From Pomphorhynchus laevis (Eukaryota > Acanthocephala > Palaeacanthocephala > Echinorhynchida > Pomphorhynchidae), in assembly GCA_012934845.2 (NCBI GenBank), contig WNNJ02003179.1:1-64000 (forward strand): a stretch of 64,000 nt of DNA, read 5' to 3'. A program made the position numbers and the translations under genes. The notes beneath the pieces are model-generated. The model had not been told where the DNA came from. It ran no database searches and was given only the letters and a program-made list of their open reading frames with translations. This document shows positions 58,201 to 64,000 of the stretch, in pieces; the first letter of the stretch is position 1, and every line of letters begins with the position of its first letter.

Positions 58201-60015
58201 ATATATGTATATATATATTACATATTATATATATTATATATGTAATATATATAATATATTACATATATTATATATGTAATATATATTATATATTTTTTAC
58301 AAATTATATATTATATATTATATAAGTACATAATACCTCTATATTACAATGTAAGCAAACAATTAAACTGTTCAACTTATTCTAAAGCTGTAAGATTTCA
58401 TATTTTCAGAATATATTAAAATCGCATGTATCCGGAGATCTTGCCATAATTGGATATGAATTTTGATATAAATTTAATAAATAAGTCACCTTGTGTGACC
58501 TAGCAAATATTCAATATATATATTGAAACTCACAGGCATATCCGGATACGTCATTATGACATATTATATCTTTGTTTCGAGCACTCATCACATACAATGG
58601 CTATGCATTTTTAGAATTGTTTGATAATTTTTTTGAATAGAAATCCAATTTTCATTTTACTAAGAGTTTGTATTTTATGATATATTTTAAAATGCTGTGC
58701 ATTTTAACGTAATTCTTTAGCTTATGATATCATTATTTTGTCATTATTATCATTTTGTAAATAGTATTTATAAGACAAAATAATTATGAGTTATCGATCA
58801 TGTGCTAGGATGAAATATAATTATTATATTTTATATTTAAATAATAATTACTATTTTTGTAATAAAGTATTCAATGATTTAGTTGATTAATTATTTCATA
58901 TATAGTTATTATTATTTCTAAATTATTTATTTACATAAATAATAAATAGCATTTATAAGATAAATAATGTAGTTGATTATGAATAAATTATTTCTAAATT
59001 ATTTACATAAATAATATTATTTATACGGTAGATCGTATTGTTGCTGTGCCATGTTACTGATAAATAATATAAATAATAAATATATTTATATATTTACATT
59101 AATGTATAATTTATAAATGCTATTTATATTAATAATTTAAATAAATAATAATCATGCTACTAATAAATACAAAGAATAAATTATTTATTTACAAAAAAAA
59201 CATTTACAAGGCAAAATAATTATAAGTTAATATAATTAATGATAGTTCTCGATGACAACAAAAGGATATAATGTAGCCATAATATAATCAAGCGAATACG
59301 CATTATTCATGCGAATAATTTAAGCAGGTTACTTAACCGAGGCTGTATGTTTTGTACTATAAATAAAGTTAAACAAAAATATCTTTGAACCGGTTAATAG
59401 ATAATATAAAGATTTGAAATCATCTTGAGAAACTGATATCTTAATAGGTTTCGGTACCTATTCATCAACACAACATAACAGTAAGTCCAAATGCATATAA
59501 ATGAAGTATTTCTTCAAAAGTTCTTCTAATATTATGTAGATTGTTATCTTATTAAAAATTAAAATGAATGTTTAAATGAATGTTTATATATATAATATTT
59601 ATATTTTAATATTTAAAAAATAAAAATAAATTGGGATCATTATCTACGATAATTTTCTTCTGTAGTTTGGTGTGCATCGTATTTATTGATAAAAAATAAA
59701 ACGATGCAATTTTTATTATTGCCGTGACTGCTCACAGGTTTCGTCAGGTCACTGCGTCTTTGGAATTTTCGCAGTGCTCATTTACTATTGGAACGAGCTT
59801 GCAGATCATTTTTCTGTTCAGTTACGGAACCGATCAACCGAGTTTTCTTCGTTGGTAGTGTGGACAGTAACGTGGCGCAGCAACAATACGATTTACCGTT
59901 ACACAGATCTGACGATAACGATGAAAATAATCTATTGGAGATAGAGGATGTACATCTTCAACAGCAGAATTACGATCATCATTATCAAAGTCCGGATGAT
60001 TCTCGGCTAATTTAA
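28171..60015 (+). CDS. RNF13: PA-TM-RING E3 ubiquitin ligase, RNF13/RNF167 family (10 exons)
   Basis: A membrane ubiquitin ligase, known in animals to sit in endosomes and lysosomes with the PA domain lumenal and the RING cytosolic. Coding exons: 28171-28221, 31141-31224, 32589-32729, 38015-38102, 40552-40648, 40698-40803, 48040-48133, 48182-48262, 50266-50508, 59822-60015. All introns are GT-AG and all phases join; the sum is 1179 bases, 392 residues plus stop (human RNF13 has 381). The product has a signal peptide 1-13, a PA domain about 14-154 with Cys57 and Cys87, glycosylation sequons at N21, N67 and N150, and a membrane segment 170-191. A basic [16 protein letters not shown] stretch follows, then RING-H2 227-268 (C227, C230, C245, H247, H250, C253, C265, C268) and an acidic, Ser-rich tail. 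RNF13 and RNF167 are not separated by what I see. Exon 1 and the last junction are the least certain parts. Confidence 0.88.
28620..29016. repeat. 217-bp tandem duplication in RNF13 intron 1
   Basis: The block from about 28625 to 28795 recurs at about 28842 to 29012, offset by 217 bases, with only a few differences by eye. Very A+T-rich. Confidence 0.85.
29231..29511. repeat. Fold-back repeat carrying hammerhead-like sequence in both arms
   Basis: Left arm 29231-29340 and right arm about 29405-29511 are near-complementary over more than 100 bases. Each arm contains, in its own sense direction, TAGGTCTGGGTCAGCAG followed at once by CTGATGAGACCCA. The middle carries GCCGAAAT. CTGATGA, GAAA and the TA/GG junction are the parts of a hammerhead core and match loci at 38.6 and 48.4 kb. 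A shorter perfect inverted pair (CTCATCAGCTGCTG with CAGCAGCTGATGAG) lies inside at 29391-29434. Confidence 0.8.
29845..30147 (+). repeat. Family 1 repeat, copy 3
   Basis: Begins at GTATTTGGCCCCGCTGC, lacking the P1 and P2 5' strands, then P3 and CTGATGACCTCT, and runs to the ACGTAGACTCAGTTAGCTGA tail also seen at 295-315. Intronic in the RNF13-like gene. Confidence 0.8.
30310..30568 (+). repeat. Family 1 repeat, copy 4 (3' part)
   Basis: Starts at GTTCCTCCTGATGACCTC and includes the conserved TTATTTATTAGTCAATTC block and the same A+T-rich tail; 5' part missing. Confidence 0.8.
31141..31224 (+). CDS. RNF13: RNF13-like exon 2 (PA domain start)
   Basis: 28 codons between ACATTTCAG and GTAAGT, phase 0 on both sides. 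[11 protein letters not shown] corresponds to the DLPA-FG motif that opens the PA domain of this family. Confidence 0.8.
32589..32729 (+). CDS. RNF13: RNF13-like exon 3 (PA domain, first cysteine pair)
   Basis: 47 codons, phase 0 to 0. [18 protein letters not shown] and [18 protein letters not shown] match the SKP-NAC-I-PP and LIRR--C-FD-KV blocks of RNF13. Acceptor TTGTTTAG, donor GTAATT. Confidence 0.92.
33390..33611 (+). other. Coding-like stretch inside RNF13 intron 3, unassigned
   Basis: 73 codons with balanced composition ([20 protein letters not shown], later [15 protein letters not shown]), unlike the A/T-driven frames nearby. It does not fit the RNF13 family between exons 3 and 4. 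It may be a nested gene piece or an old processed fragment. Confidence 0.2.
35225..37770 (+). repeat. Cluster of truncated family 1 repeats
   Basis: At least seven partial copies lie head to tail: starts near 35228, 35400, 35605, 35935, 36105, 36380 and 37287, with tails ending ACGTA-ACTCAGTTATCTGAT near 37000 and 37745. Several retain the P3 strands and CTGATGACCTC. Most have lost or mutated P2. The block between copies (about 35100-35220, 37160-37280) is also shared with 1050-1165, so longer tandem units including Penelope-like flanks were involved. It lies in intron 3 of the RNF13-like gene. Confidence 0.75.
38015..38102 (+). CDS. RNF13: RNF13-like exon 4 (PA domain)
   Basis: [20 protein letters not shown] matches the V-NAQ-AGY-AAIVHN--SD core of the family. 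Phase 0 in, phase 1 out, donor GTACGT. Confidence 0.92.
38614..38660 (-). ncRNA. Hammerhead-like ribozyme motif (core base changed)
   Basis: On the minus strand: GGACC, GAAA, a stem III hairpin ACAC-AAA-GUGU, A at the expected cleavage position, a stem I hairpin region GGUGUGGGUUCACUG, then CUUAUGA and GGUCC. GGACC and GGUCC pair perfectly as stem II. The consensus heptamer is CUGAUGA, so one invariant G is a U here, and this copy is probably inactive. Confidence 0.55.
40552..40648 (+). CDS. RNF13: RNF13-like exon 5 (PA domain end)
   Basis: [20 protein letters not shown] matches the I-IPSVFIGE block. Phase 1 in, phase 2 out at CC/GTACGT. The next intron is only 49 bases. Confidence 0.9.
40698..40803 (+). 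CDS. RNF13: RNF13-like exon 6 (transmembrane segment)
   Basis: Follows [27 protein letters not shown] is the membrane span, and YLIPF is conserved with vertebrate RNF13. Phase 2 in, phase 0 out at CTG/GTAAGC. Confidence 0.9.
40804..42289. other. Intronic sequence before the satellite, nothing recognised
   Basis: Left part of RNF13 intron 6. No repeat or coding signal recognised. Confidence 0.5.
42290..47340. repeat. 5-kb satellite of 18-bp units in RNF13 intron 6
   Basis: About 280 head-to-tail units near ATAACCGACCAGTATATT. Variants (CAGCATATT, CAGTCTATA, CAGTTTAAT and others) form higher-order blocks on the left. A marked four-unit variant recurs at 42489, 42849, 43155 and 43425, offsets of 360, 306 and 270, all multiples of 18. 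The middle (43680-44200) is nearly uniform, as if recently expanded. The right side is more mixed. Because 18 is a multiple of three, long open frames appear on both strands (six-residue repeats such as YNRPVY and LVGYNI). They are by-products, not genes. Confidence 0.97.
48040..48133 (+). CDS. RNF13: RNF13-like exon 7 (juxtamembrane basic region)
   Basis: [20 protein letters not shown] corresponds to the NRL---QLK-IP region before the RING. Phase 0 in, phase 1 out. The following intron is 48 bases. The preceding intron (7.2 kb) contains the 18-bp satellite. Confidence 0.88.
48182..48262 (+). CDS. RNF13: RNF13-like exon 8 (RING, first half)
   Basis: [20 protein letters not shown] supplies the first three zinc ligands, with H247 just after. 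The donor CATG/GTAAGT splits the next codon. Confidence 0.93.
48412..48462 (-). ncRNA. Hammerhead-like ribozyme motif, intact core words
   Basis: Minus strand: AACC, GAAA, stem III ACGU-GAA-AUGU, A, then GGUAUUGGAUCAGUAG, CUGAUGA, GG. All invariant core words are present. Stem II is weak (only two or three pairs), so activity is doubtful. A second truncated TGAAATGTAG copy lies just beyond, at about 48398-48408, suggesting a former tandem array. Confidence 0.5.
48672..48760 (-). ncRNA. Degenerate hammerhead-like copy
   Basis: Related to 48412-48462 over about 90 bases (GGACTGAAATATGAA, TTGGATCAGTAG, then CTAATG in place of CTGATGA). The core is damaged. Confidence 0.4.
50266..50508 (+). CDS. 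RNF13: RNF13-like exon 9 (RING, second half, acidic tail)
   Basis: [20 protein letters not shown] completes the RING-H2. It is followed by a Ser/Asp/Glu-rich run and the APLL motif also present in vertebrate RNF13 tails. Phase 1 in; the donor TTAG/GTATAA leaves phase 1. Unspliced reading would stop 9 codons later. Confidence 0.9.
50801..52393 (-). other. Ubiquilin-derived part of B3
   Basis: About 530 codons without introns. Ubiquilins shuttle ubiquitylated clients to the proteasome: an N-terminal UBL binds the proteasome, central STI1 repeats bind hydrophobic clients, and the C-terminal UBA binds ubiquitin. Here the STI1 and UBA parts are recognisable and the UBL is not. After GDAKMAVER the usual LLGS ending is replaced by NEDFD. 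The lack of introns suggests capture from a processed transcript. The 3' flank (50700-50800) has several AATAAAAGTG-like blocks that could be a 3' UTR. I cannot tell whether the parent ubiquilin gene lies elsewhere in the genome. Confidence 0.75.
50801..54679 (-). CDS. LINE B copy B3: RT-endonuclease fused in frame to a ubiquilin-like protein
   Basis: One uninterrupted frame of 1292 codons in the last intron of the RNF13-like gene, antisense to it. Residues 12-270 are reverse transcriptase: [13 protein letters not shown], motif [11 protein letters not shown] (101-110), motif [11 protein letters not shown] (154-163), catalytic YLDDG (189-193), motif [10 protein letters not shown]. Residues 548-565 form a C-C-H-C knuckle. 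Residues 607-660 are a restriction-like nuclease (RPAD, then D622, then K653/KY657). [13 protein letters not shown] (709-721) is the usual LINE C-terminus. From about 763 it becomes ubiquilin-like: STI1-type helices 872-985 ([51 protein letters not shown]), more helices 1106-1170, UBA 1251-1290 ([14 protein letters not shown]). No ubiquitin-like domain is seen. The N-terminal finger of B2 is missing, and the ATG lies in a fold-back, so the start is probably accidental. Whether it is expressed is unknown. Confidence 0.85.
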   Translation of the reverse strand: MFGRVPRSFGTLPNDLVPFVAGANLMALNKPDGGIRPIAIGETLRRLCAKCICSKLRQRFAESLHPHQLGVATPNGMEQIVHQARRLQQLHDQNVNWVWAKIDLANAFNTLNRDSFVNAIDKNFPEISRWTSWCYGTTSSLRFGSLKPLQSRRGVQQGDPLGPVLFCLAIDPIVVQISEIEGVSLNRWYLDDGIIGGTPIAVGEALARLAANFPAIGLSINWKKTEVIGREDKVDLIKNRCPWITLVNTTKNFTILGSPIGSKEHCSGYLVDVVLPSLRQTLDSLENLPDPQVAFILLRSCASAPRVNHLMRTIDPAFAEEFFRLFDRLILKCFSNITSIRQTLDSLENLPDPQVAFILLRSCASAPRVNHLMRTIDPAFAEEFFRLFDRLILKCFSNITSIQPDKWAWMQACLPLKMGGLGLRSCFQHSQAAFLSSVDTVASQLNLDPLTFPGYEFVKSIIPQHVGNPQTNQRGLSCHIDEVSRSRLLENADRFNTARLLAVSCPHACAWLQAVPSKATHMNLAPNEFVVLLRLWLGLSLWNSDYRCRRCLRMADKFGFHALTCQFGGHPGIRHDSLRDTVFQAAVSAGLRVAKEVPNLIRGLRERPADILFYKDPPLAVDFAVTNPQQNAYISMASEIPGYAASKYATCVKERKYKRKLEENGYSFTAAVVETYGGWNPQGEKLIRFIARSMSCRNGTPYCSTAGQLFQRLSVALMRGNAKAILKSLDEMGQPLLEKSLGFCDDPSPRLFSLSNLAQPEAQSVEIVHDSNIRSASVVKGDHSEVDMPVLQLMSPRRPSAYHSTSKQSNNASLSLQQSPTIKEGLISLQPNIDQHTYGTATLSRLTLAPFLNLPFGNSNCTEIQQNIFGTIQTNPHAVQNLLSNNLAQRLMSNPALLSSIKLNNPQMQRVREQNHEVSQFVNNPDLMCQTMEMIRIPTTIQEITRNHDRALINLERLPSGYKVRQRIYRDFQEPMLNVAHEQFGDNPLNTYSSSSGTANTSQVGTENTNLLPNPVASQNTTFQIDSSSSYVSNSNRLESPLQSTSSENTNRYSTMNPQQLLVVDAENPLMLFDMLRASSFNPNMNNSLCDPGILLNLLKILLNLLRTYEFIQDEGQREQVHRVIHEFMSQWPIPEICALCTNTRALRTIVQILKNLIRLRDTSPQVYSQLISSNISGLVDNQMNSQPTSSDVDSFRSPSNRQTAYATTVFQNLQYSNQDYTASLFQPLDRLHLQQHQPTNQQPNQTQEHLYASELVQMQTLGFHSRDTNLEELAASMGDAKMAVERNEDFD
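53473..53844 (-). repeat. Perfect in-frame 186-bp tandem duplication in B3
   Basis: 53473-53658 and 53659-53844 look identical at every base. Each encodes the same 62 residues ([20 protein letters not shown] and onward) of the RT thumb. B2 and B1 have one copy. Identity implies a very recent event or an assembly error. Confidence 0.95.
54633..54715. repeat. Fold-back at the 5' end of B3 and adjoining A+T palindrome
   Basis: 54638-54653 and 54662-54677 are exact inverted copies (16 bp), with a second overlapping inverted pair at 54633-54643 and 54651-54661. Directly beyond, 54678-54695 and 54698-54715 are exact 18-bp inverted arms around AA. The first fold-back duplicates coding sequence in reverse and supplies the first residues (MFGRVPR) of the long frame, with its ATG at 54679. 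This is typical of template switching at the end of truncated reverse transcription. Confidence 0.9.
54716..55204. other. Intronic A+T-rich sequence, nothing recognised
   Basis: Between B3 and repeat D copy 2. Confidence 0.5.
55205..55590 (+). repeat. Dispersed repeat D, copy 2, with coding-like frame
   Basis: Shares blocks with 18431-18730. Contains a perfect hairpin 55233-55263 (12-bp arms CGCCAACGCTTT, 7-base loop). The frame 55324-55584 gives a basic 86-residue stretch ([20 protein letters not shown], then [11 protein letters not shown]) that looks more coding-like than its surroundings. A shorter echo (CGTTTATTAGATCGCTTGGC) recurs at about 55920. The parent element is unrecognised. Confidence 0.45.
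55591..59821. other. Remainder of RNF13 intron 9
   Basis: A+T-rich, no gene seen. Holds a 20-bp perfect palindrome at 56201-56220 (CAGATCAGTTAACTGATCTG) and a TATATA-rich stretch at about 58160-58325. Confidence 0.6.
59822..60015 (+). CDS. RNF13: RNF13-like exon 10 (C-terminus)
   Basis: Follows CTGTTCAG in phase 1, matching exon 9. Reads [17 protein letters not shown], then an acidic, Gln/His-rich end (SPDDSRLI), TAA. Low sequence similarity to vertebrates is expected in this tail. An extra small exon between 9 and 10 cannot be excluded. Confidence 0.7.
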
Positions 60016-60241
60016 ACAATTTTGTCTAAGTTCGTTCTCTCACTGTGTAAAACTTTATCTAGTGACCAATTCAAATTATGCCATTTTTACTAGTTGATTA
60101 AGTTTTAGCTTTGTGATATATTTTCGCTCTGTAATTCTTCAAGAAACGTTTTTGTTTTGTCGTTTTAACTGAATGCTGGAATTGTATAATAACAATTTAA
60201 TAATTTAATTCATGTGATGCTACTAAAATATAATGATTTTC

Positions 60242-60247
60242 AATAAA
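60242..60247 (+). terminator. Likely poly(A) signal of the RNF13-like gene
   Basis: AATAAA about 230 bases after the stop codon, followed by a T-rich stretch. Confidence 0.5.
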
Positions 60248-60439
60248 TTTTTATTAAATAATTATTTTTTTTTAATTTATAATTATTTATTAATTATTAA
60301 GAATTGTTTGTCCTTAACTGTCCGACAATAATAATTATATTAATGCTTTTTAATGAATATTATATAGATTACTTTACTACAGAACAAAAGCATTCACCTA
60401 ATATGAAAATATACAGGAAAAAACAAGAAGTCCGGGTAC

Positions 60440-61410
60440 AATCATAACGCAATCAAAACAAAATCTTCATTAAAACTGATTAGGGGATCTGGGCCCTCCA
60501 GCACACACCAACGTGCTCCTCTTCGGCTGAGCCACTAAGGGTCTCTCACACACCTGAGAGTACAGTCGAGTCAGACAATGCTAAGTAATCTCTAGATGAG
60601 AGGCTTGAGAAACCCTAGTATTTGATCTCGGAGACGTCCTTTAGAAAAGAAGACTAATCCCGAGATTGCCCAGGTGCACCAAAGGCGCACTTAAGCACTC
60701 CCTCTTAAAGACATGCTGGGCCAGTTTCAGAGCCCAGCATGCTCTCTTCACGACACTTTTGAATCTATTCAAGTCTGATTCGGCCGATCATTTAACCGTA
60801 ATGGTAAACCCCAGGTATCTTACTCGATGTGTAAAAACTGGGAGTGGTTGTTTATTCAAAATGGAAGAGAGTGATGGGAGTGCTAGTCTCTTTGATTTTT
60901 TTGTCACCGGGGCGCCCTTAAAGACCACCTGTGATTTGGAGAAGTTTTGAAGAAGATTGGATGGGGTTAGTTGGTCTTTTAATTTTAAAAATATGTGGTT
61001 GATGTCAGAGACTACATATTTGCACCTGCGTCCATTATACAGGGTTGTGGTATCATCAGCGTATGCCACTAGATGTTGATTGCGTTTATAAGGTTTGAAA
61101 AGTATAATAGAGGCAGCAAAGTATAAGATCGGAGAAAGTGGGGAGCCTTGAGGCACACCAGTAATAGGGTAGAACTGACGTGCATTAGGGTGGTCTTGAT
61201 AGTAGAACCGCTTGGTATACAGCAAAATCTCCACCCTGTTAACAATTCTCGCATGCAGCCCGAGGGACCTGAGAAAAGAGACAACAAACGGAATGGAGAT
61301 ACGGTCAAATGCAGCATAAAAATCAAGAAAAACTGCCTCAGCAAGCTGATGACTGTTATCTCGGCAAAATGTTATCGTAGATGGAGATGGTGGAGTTTTG
61401 AATCGAAATG
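60440..61410 (-). mobile_element. LINE C copy, reverse transcriptase 3' half
   Basis: Minus strand from about 61405: motif A VFLDFYAAFDRISIPFV, motif B GVPQGSPLSPILY, motif C AYADDTTTL, motif E VRYLGFTI. After a stop at about 60796 the same frame continues with SDLNRFKSVVKRACWALKLA and HVFKRECLSAPLVHLG. A 3' UTR to about 60440 matches 18120-18400. There is no endonuclease and the 5' part is truncated. The motifs place it among APE-type LINEs (Jockey/I/CR1 groups); I cannot fix the clade. Confidence 0.8.
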
Positions 61411-62014
61411 GGCCCTAGATATTTAGGACATGTACATATAAAAATACCCTTCGACTAATGTTTAAGCTGGCTTAATGAATATTACTAAAGCGAACTGTTT
61501 CTCAAGTTTTGTTTCTAAGAAACATAATTACGATTAAATACATTTAACTGGCAAATACTTGAATACATTCTGACTAATTCTCTATTATGTTTATTCTTAA
61601 AGACAATTTATAGAAATTAATAGAATTAATTATAATAATTAATTATTATACAATTAAAATAGAAACAACTTGAGAAGAAAAAGTATTAAATAAAAATCAA
61701 TTTTATTGTCACACGTACATAACCCAAATATGTGACTGCATTATTCAACATATGGTTGAATAAATTCCTTTTCACGATTTGAAAGAGTATAGTATCGATA
61801 CGTAGCGTAACGACCAAAACGGAATCTTATATTCACTATGTCGACATTATTTCAGAGTTATTAATTTTATTACGTCCACTAATTATTTGCTGTCCCAAAA
61901 TTATTCGTCCCATATTATTTGACAAACGAATAAAATTGCGTAGTTGCCAACGTAATAATTTGTTTGATGATAGCAAAAGTATATATATATACCGATTCAA
62001 ACGAAACTCTTATG

Positions 62015-62015
<1 letters not shown>
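61411..62015. other. No gene seen
   Basis: A+T-rich intergenic DNA. Confidence 0.5.

Positions 62016-62082
<67 letters not shown>
62016..62082. repeat. (TA)n microsatellite
   Basis: About 33 TA dinucleotides without interruption. Confidence 0.97.
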
Positions 62083-62085
<3 letters not shown>

Positions 62086-62264
62086 TAGATTATTTATTCA
62101 AATCAGCTCCGGGATCCTTTGACGGATACTTGTATATATTAATACTCGGATTTTAAGTCAAACCGGAAACACAAAGATATCGTTTTATTCAAGCTTTCGA
62201 CCAACTAGTGGCCTTCTTCAGGAAAATAATATTGTAAGTAGTTTATTAAGCAGCCAAGAAAGTT

Positions 62265-62266
<2 letters not shown>
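62083..62266 (-). mobile_element. Penelope-like element 3' tail, between TA arrays
   Basis: On the minus strand it reads CCTGAAGAAGGCCACTAG, TTGGTCGAAAGCTTG, AATAAAACGATATC, then GGTTTGACTTAAAATCCG. This wording is familiar from the ends of Penelope-like elements in many animals. It is bounded on both sides by TA repeats, as if inserted into one array. The assignment is from memory of the motif only. Confidence 0.4.

Positions 62267-62319
<53 letters not shown>
62267..62319. repeat. (AT)n microsatellite
   Basis: About 26 AT dinucleotides. Confidence 0.97.
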
Positions 62320-62322
<3 letters not shown>

Positions 62323-64000
62323 CTTTATTAAAGTAAGAGGATTGTTAGTAGCGGAGAGCTAATAAAGATTAGCTCTCGAGATTTACTGCTGGAATTACTG
62401 AGTCTGCAGAAATAATAAAGAACGCCAAAAGCGCTGAATTAAATTTTTGTTTTGCAAACTCCATAGTGTAAATTCACGATTTATATTTTATATACAATAA
62501 TTTCAAATGCTTTTTAATATCTGCTAAATTTGCTTTCCGTAAAAATTAAATGAAATATAAATAAAAGTAATTGTTTAAATATACGAACATCAATTTCAGA
62601 ATTTTCACTGCCATGGCTAATCAACCACTGACAAACTGAGTGGCTCTACCCAGGCTATCGTATGGTGTTTCCAACTGAGGATCAATCTCAATAGAGAAAG
62701 TGATTTTATACTTATTAGTTGTGGATACTATATCTAAATTCATTGTTATCTAAAATATTTGTCTTATTCTTTTGTATTATTCTATTATTATTATTCATAA
62801 ACCCGAATTCAATATACAAACACCCTAAAAAATGTTTAATTCCATTTATAGACATTGAAAAATGTTTCCATGTAAATCAGAAATTTATATCGTTAGAAAC
62901 CATTGGTGATTAAATAGATGCGTATATAAATATCAGTTTTTACGTTTTTATAATTTTATCGCTGCAAAGGTAAATGTCTTTGTAAGTGGCATGATTTATA
63001 AATTTAAAAGACTGATTTTATCGATACAAAAATTAGTAATTATAAGGAGGAGTATATTCTCCTCCTTAATAATTAAAAAAGTATCTAAAAAGTTATTAAT
63101 TAGGTAATAATTTATTAATACTAAATTATTACTAGATATACCGGAGAACCATGAGCAGTTTTTCGTATGGATCTCCAATCTTGATTCGAATACAAAATAT
63201 ATTATCTATTTAAATACATGTTTTTTTCATATACATTTTGGATTATAAAATCCCTTAATCAAAATACTAAAATTAATTAAATTTATATTACAAAATATGT
63301 AGCTTTAGTTGAGTGATCTTATTAATTAAATAGTTATCGCAGTTATTATATACAACGGTATTTATATTCAATATTATATTATTTAATATCTCATTTAATA
63401 TTTTATAATATAATACATTTTAATATAAAAATTATAACAATATAATATATGAATATATATATTGAATATTATAATATTGAACATAATATATGAATATATT
63501 ATATATCGAATATCTTCGATGATGTGTTGACTTAATGAGCTACGATTACAATCAGCTTTTCCTCAACCTCTTAAACAATATATTGATTATAAGCAGAAAC
63601 TTTTAAATTACTAATGTACTGATGATTTAACTAATGATTCAATTTTTTAAATAATGAGGGTTCTCTAGATTTAGGTAATTTGAATAATATTCTATTTATA
63701 CTTAGCCGCTGAATGTTTTATTAAGGGCATTGTTATACAATTATTTAAAAATGAACGATTATTTAGTATATCTTTGTACATTATAAGACAATTTACGTAT
63801 TTAATTAAATTTTTATATTTAAATTATATTAAGACTAATCTATAGCTTTTTCCGAACGGGATTATGCTAAATAAAATAGCCATACAATCTAAAAAAATTA
63901 AGAATTTTAAATTTTTAAAATTTAAAATTTAAGAAGAATGTTAGAATTTTACTTATAAAATAAAATTCTAACATTTAGAATTTTATTAAGAAATAAAAGA
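62320..64000. other. No gene seen to the window end
   Basis: A+T-rich, short frames only. Small inverted repeats are present (for example GGAGGAGTATATTCTCCTCC at 63045-63064). Confidence 0.5.

Noticed and set aside
1-64000. tRNA and rRNA genes
   Set aside because: No cloverleaf with A and B boxes and no conserved rRNA stretches were recognised by eye; a dedicated scan could still find a divergent tRNA.

Overview
The window looks like nuclear DNA of an invertebrate animal. It is very A+T-rich, uses the standard code and has GT-AG introns. Two introns are only 48 and 49 bases long, while others are swollen to several kilobases by repeats. I cannot name the phylum. The one clear host gene is a plus-strand PA-TM-RING ubiquitin ligase of the RNF13/RNF167 (Goliath) family. 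I rebuilt it from ten exons between 28171 and 60015; all phases match and the product is 392 residues.

Layout. 1-1510: tandem Penelope-like retroelement remains between two copies of a repeat (family 1) that folds like a hammerhead-type three-way junction. 1505-27385: a graveyard of non-LTR retrotransposons plus one Gypsy-like fossil. LINE A is a CR1/L2-like, APE-endonuclease family with five partial copies. LINE B is an RT plus restriction-like-endonuclease family, with copies B1 and B2 here. LINE C has a 3' fragment here. 28171-60015: the RNF13-like gene. Its introns hold a 217-bp duplication, a hammerhead-bearing fold-back (29.2-29.5 kb), many short hairpins, a cluster of family 1 repeats (35.2-37.8 kb), two more hammerhead-like loci (38.6 and 48.4 kb), a 5-kb satellite of 18-bp units (42.3-47.3 kb) and, antisense in the last intron, LINE B copy B3. 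60440-61410: a LINE C copy. 62-62.3 kb: a Penelope-like tail between two TA arrays. The rest is A+T-rich DNA in which I see no gene.

The most unusual object is B3 (50801-54679, minus). One uninterrupted 1292-codon frame runs from a LINE reverse transcriptase and restriction-like endonuclease into an intronless ubiquilin-like protein with STI1-type helices and a C-terminal UBA domain. B2 (19040-22512, plus) carries the same LINE followed by the same ubiquilin tail. B2 extends further 5' than B3 but has an internal deletion, so the chimera was probably copied as a unit rather than being one chance junction.

How the parts relate: RNF13-type ligases and ubiquilins both act in ubiquitin-dependent protein turnover. 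Their meeting here reflects an insertion site, and I see no evidence that they work together.
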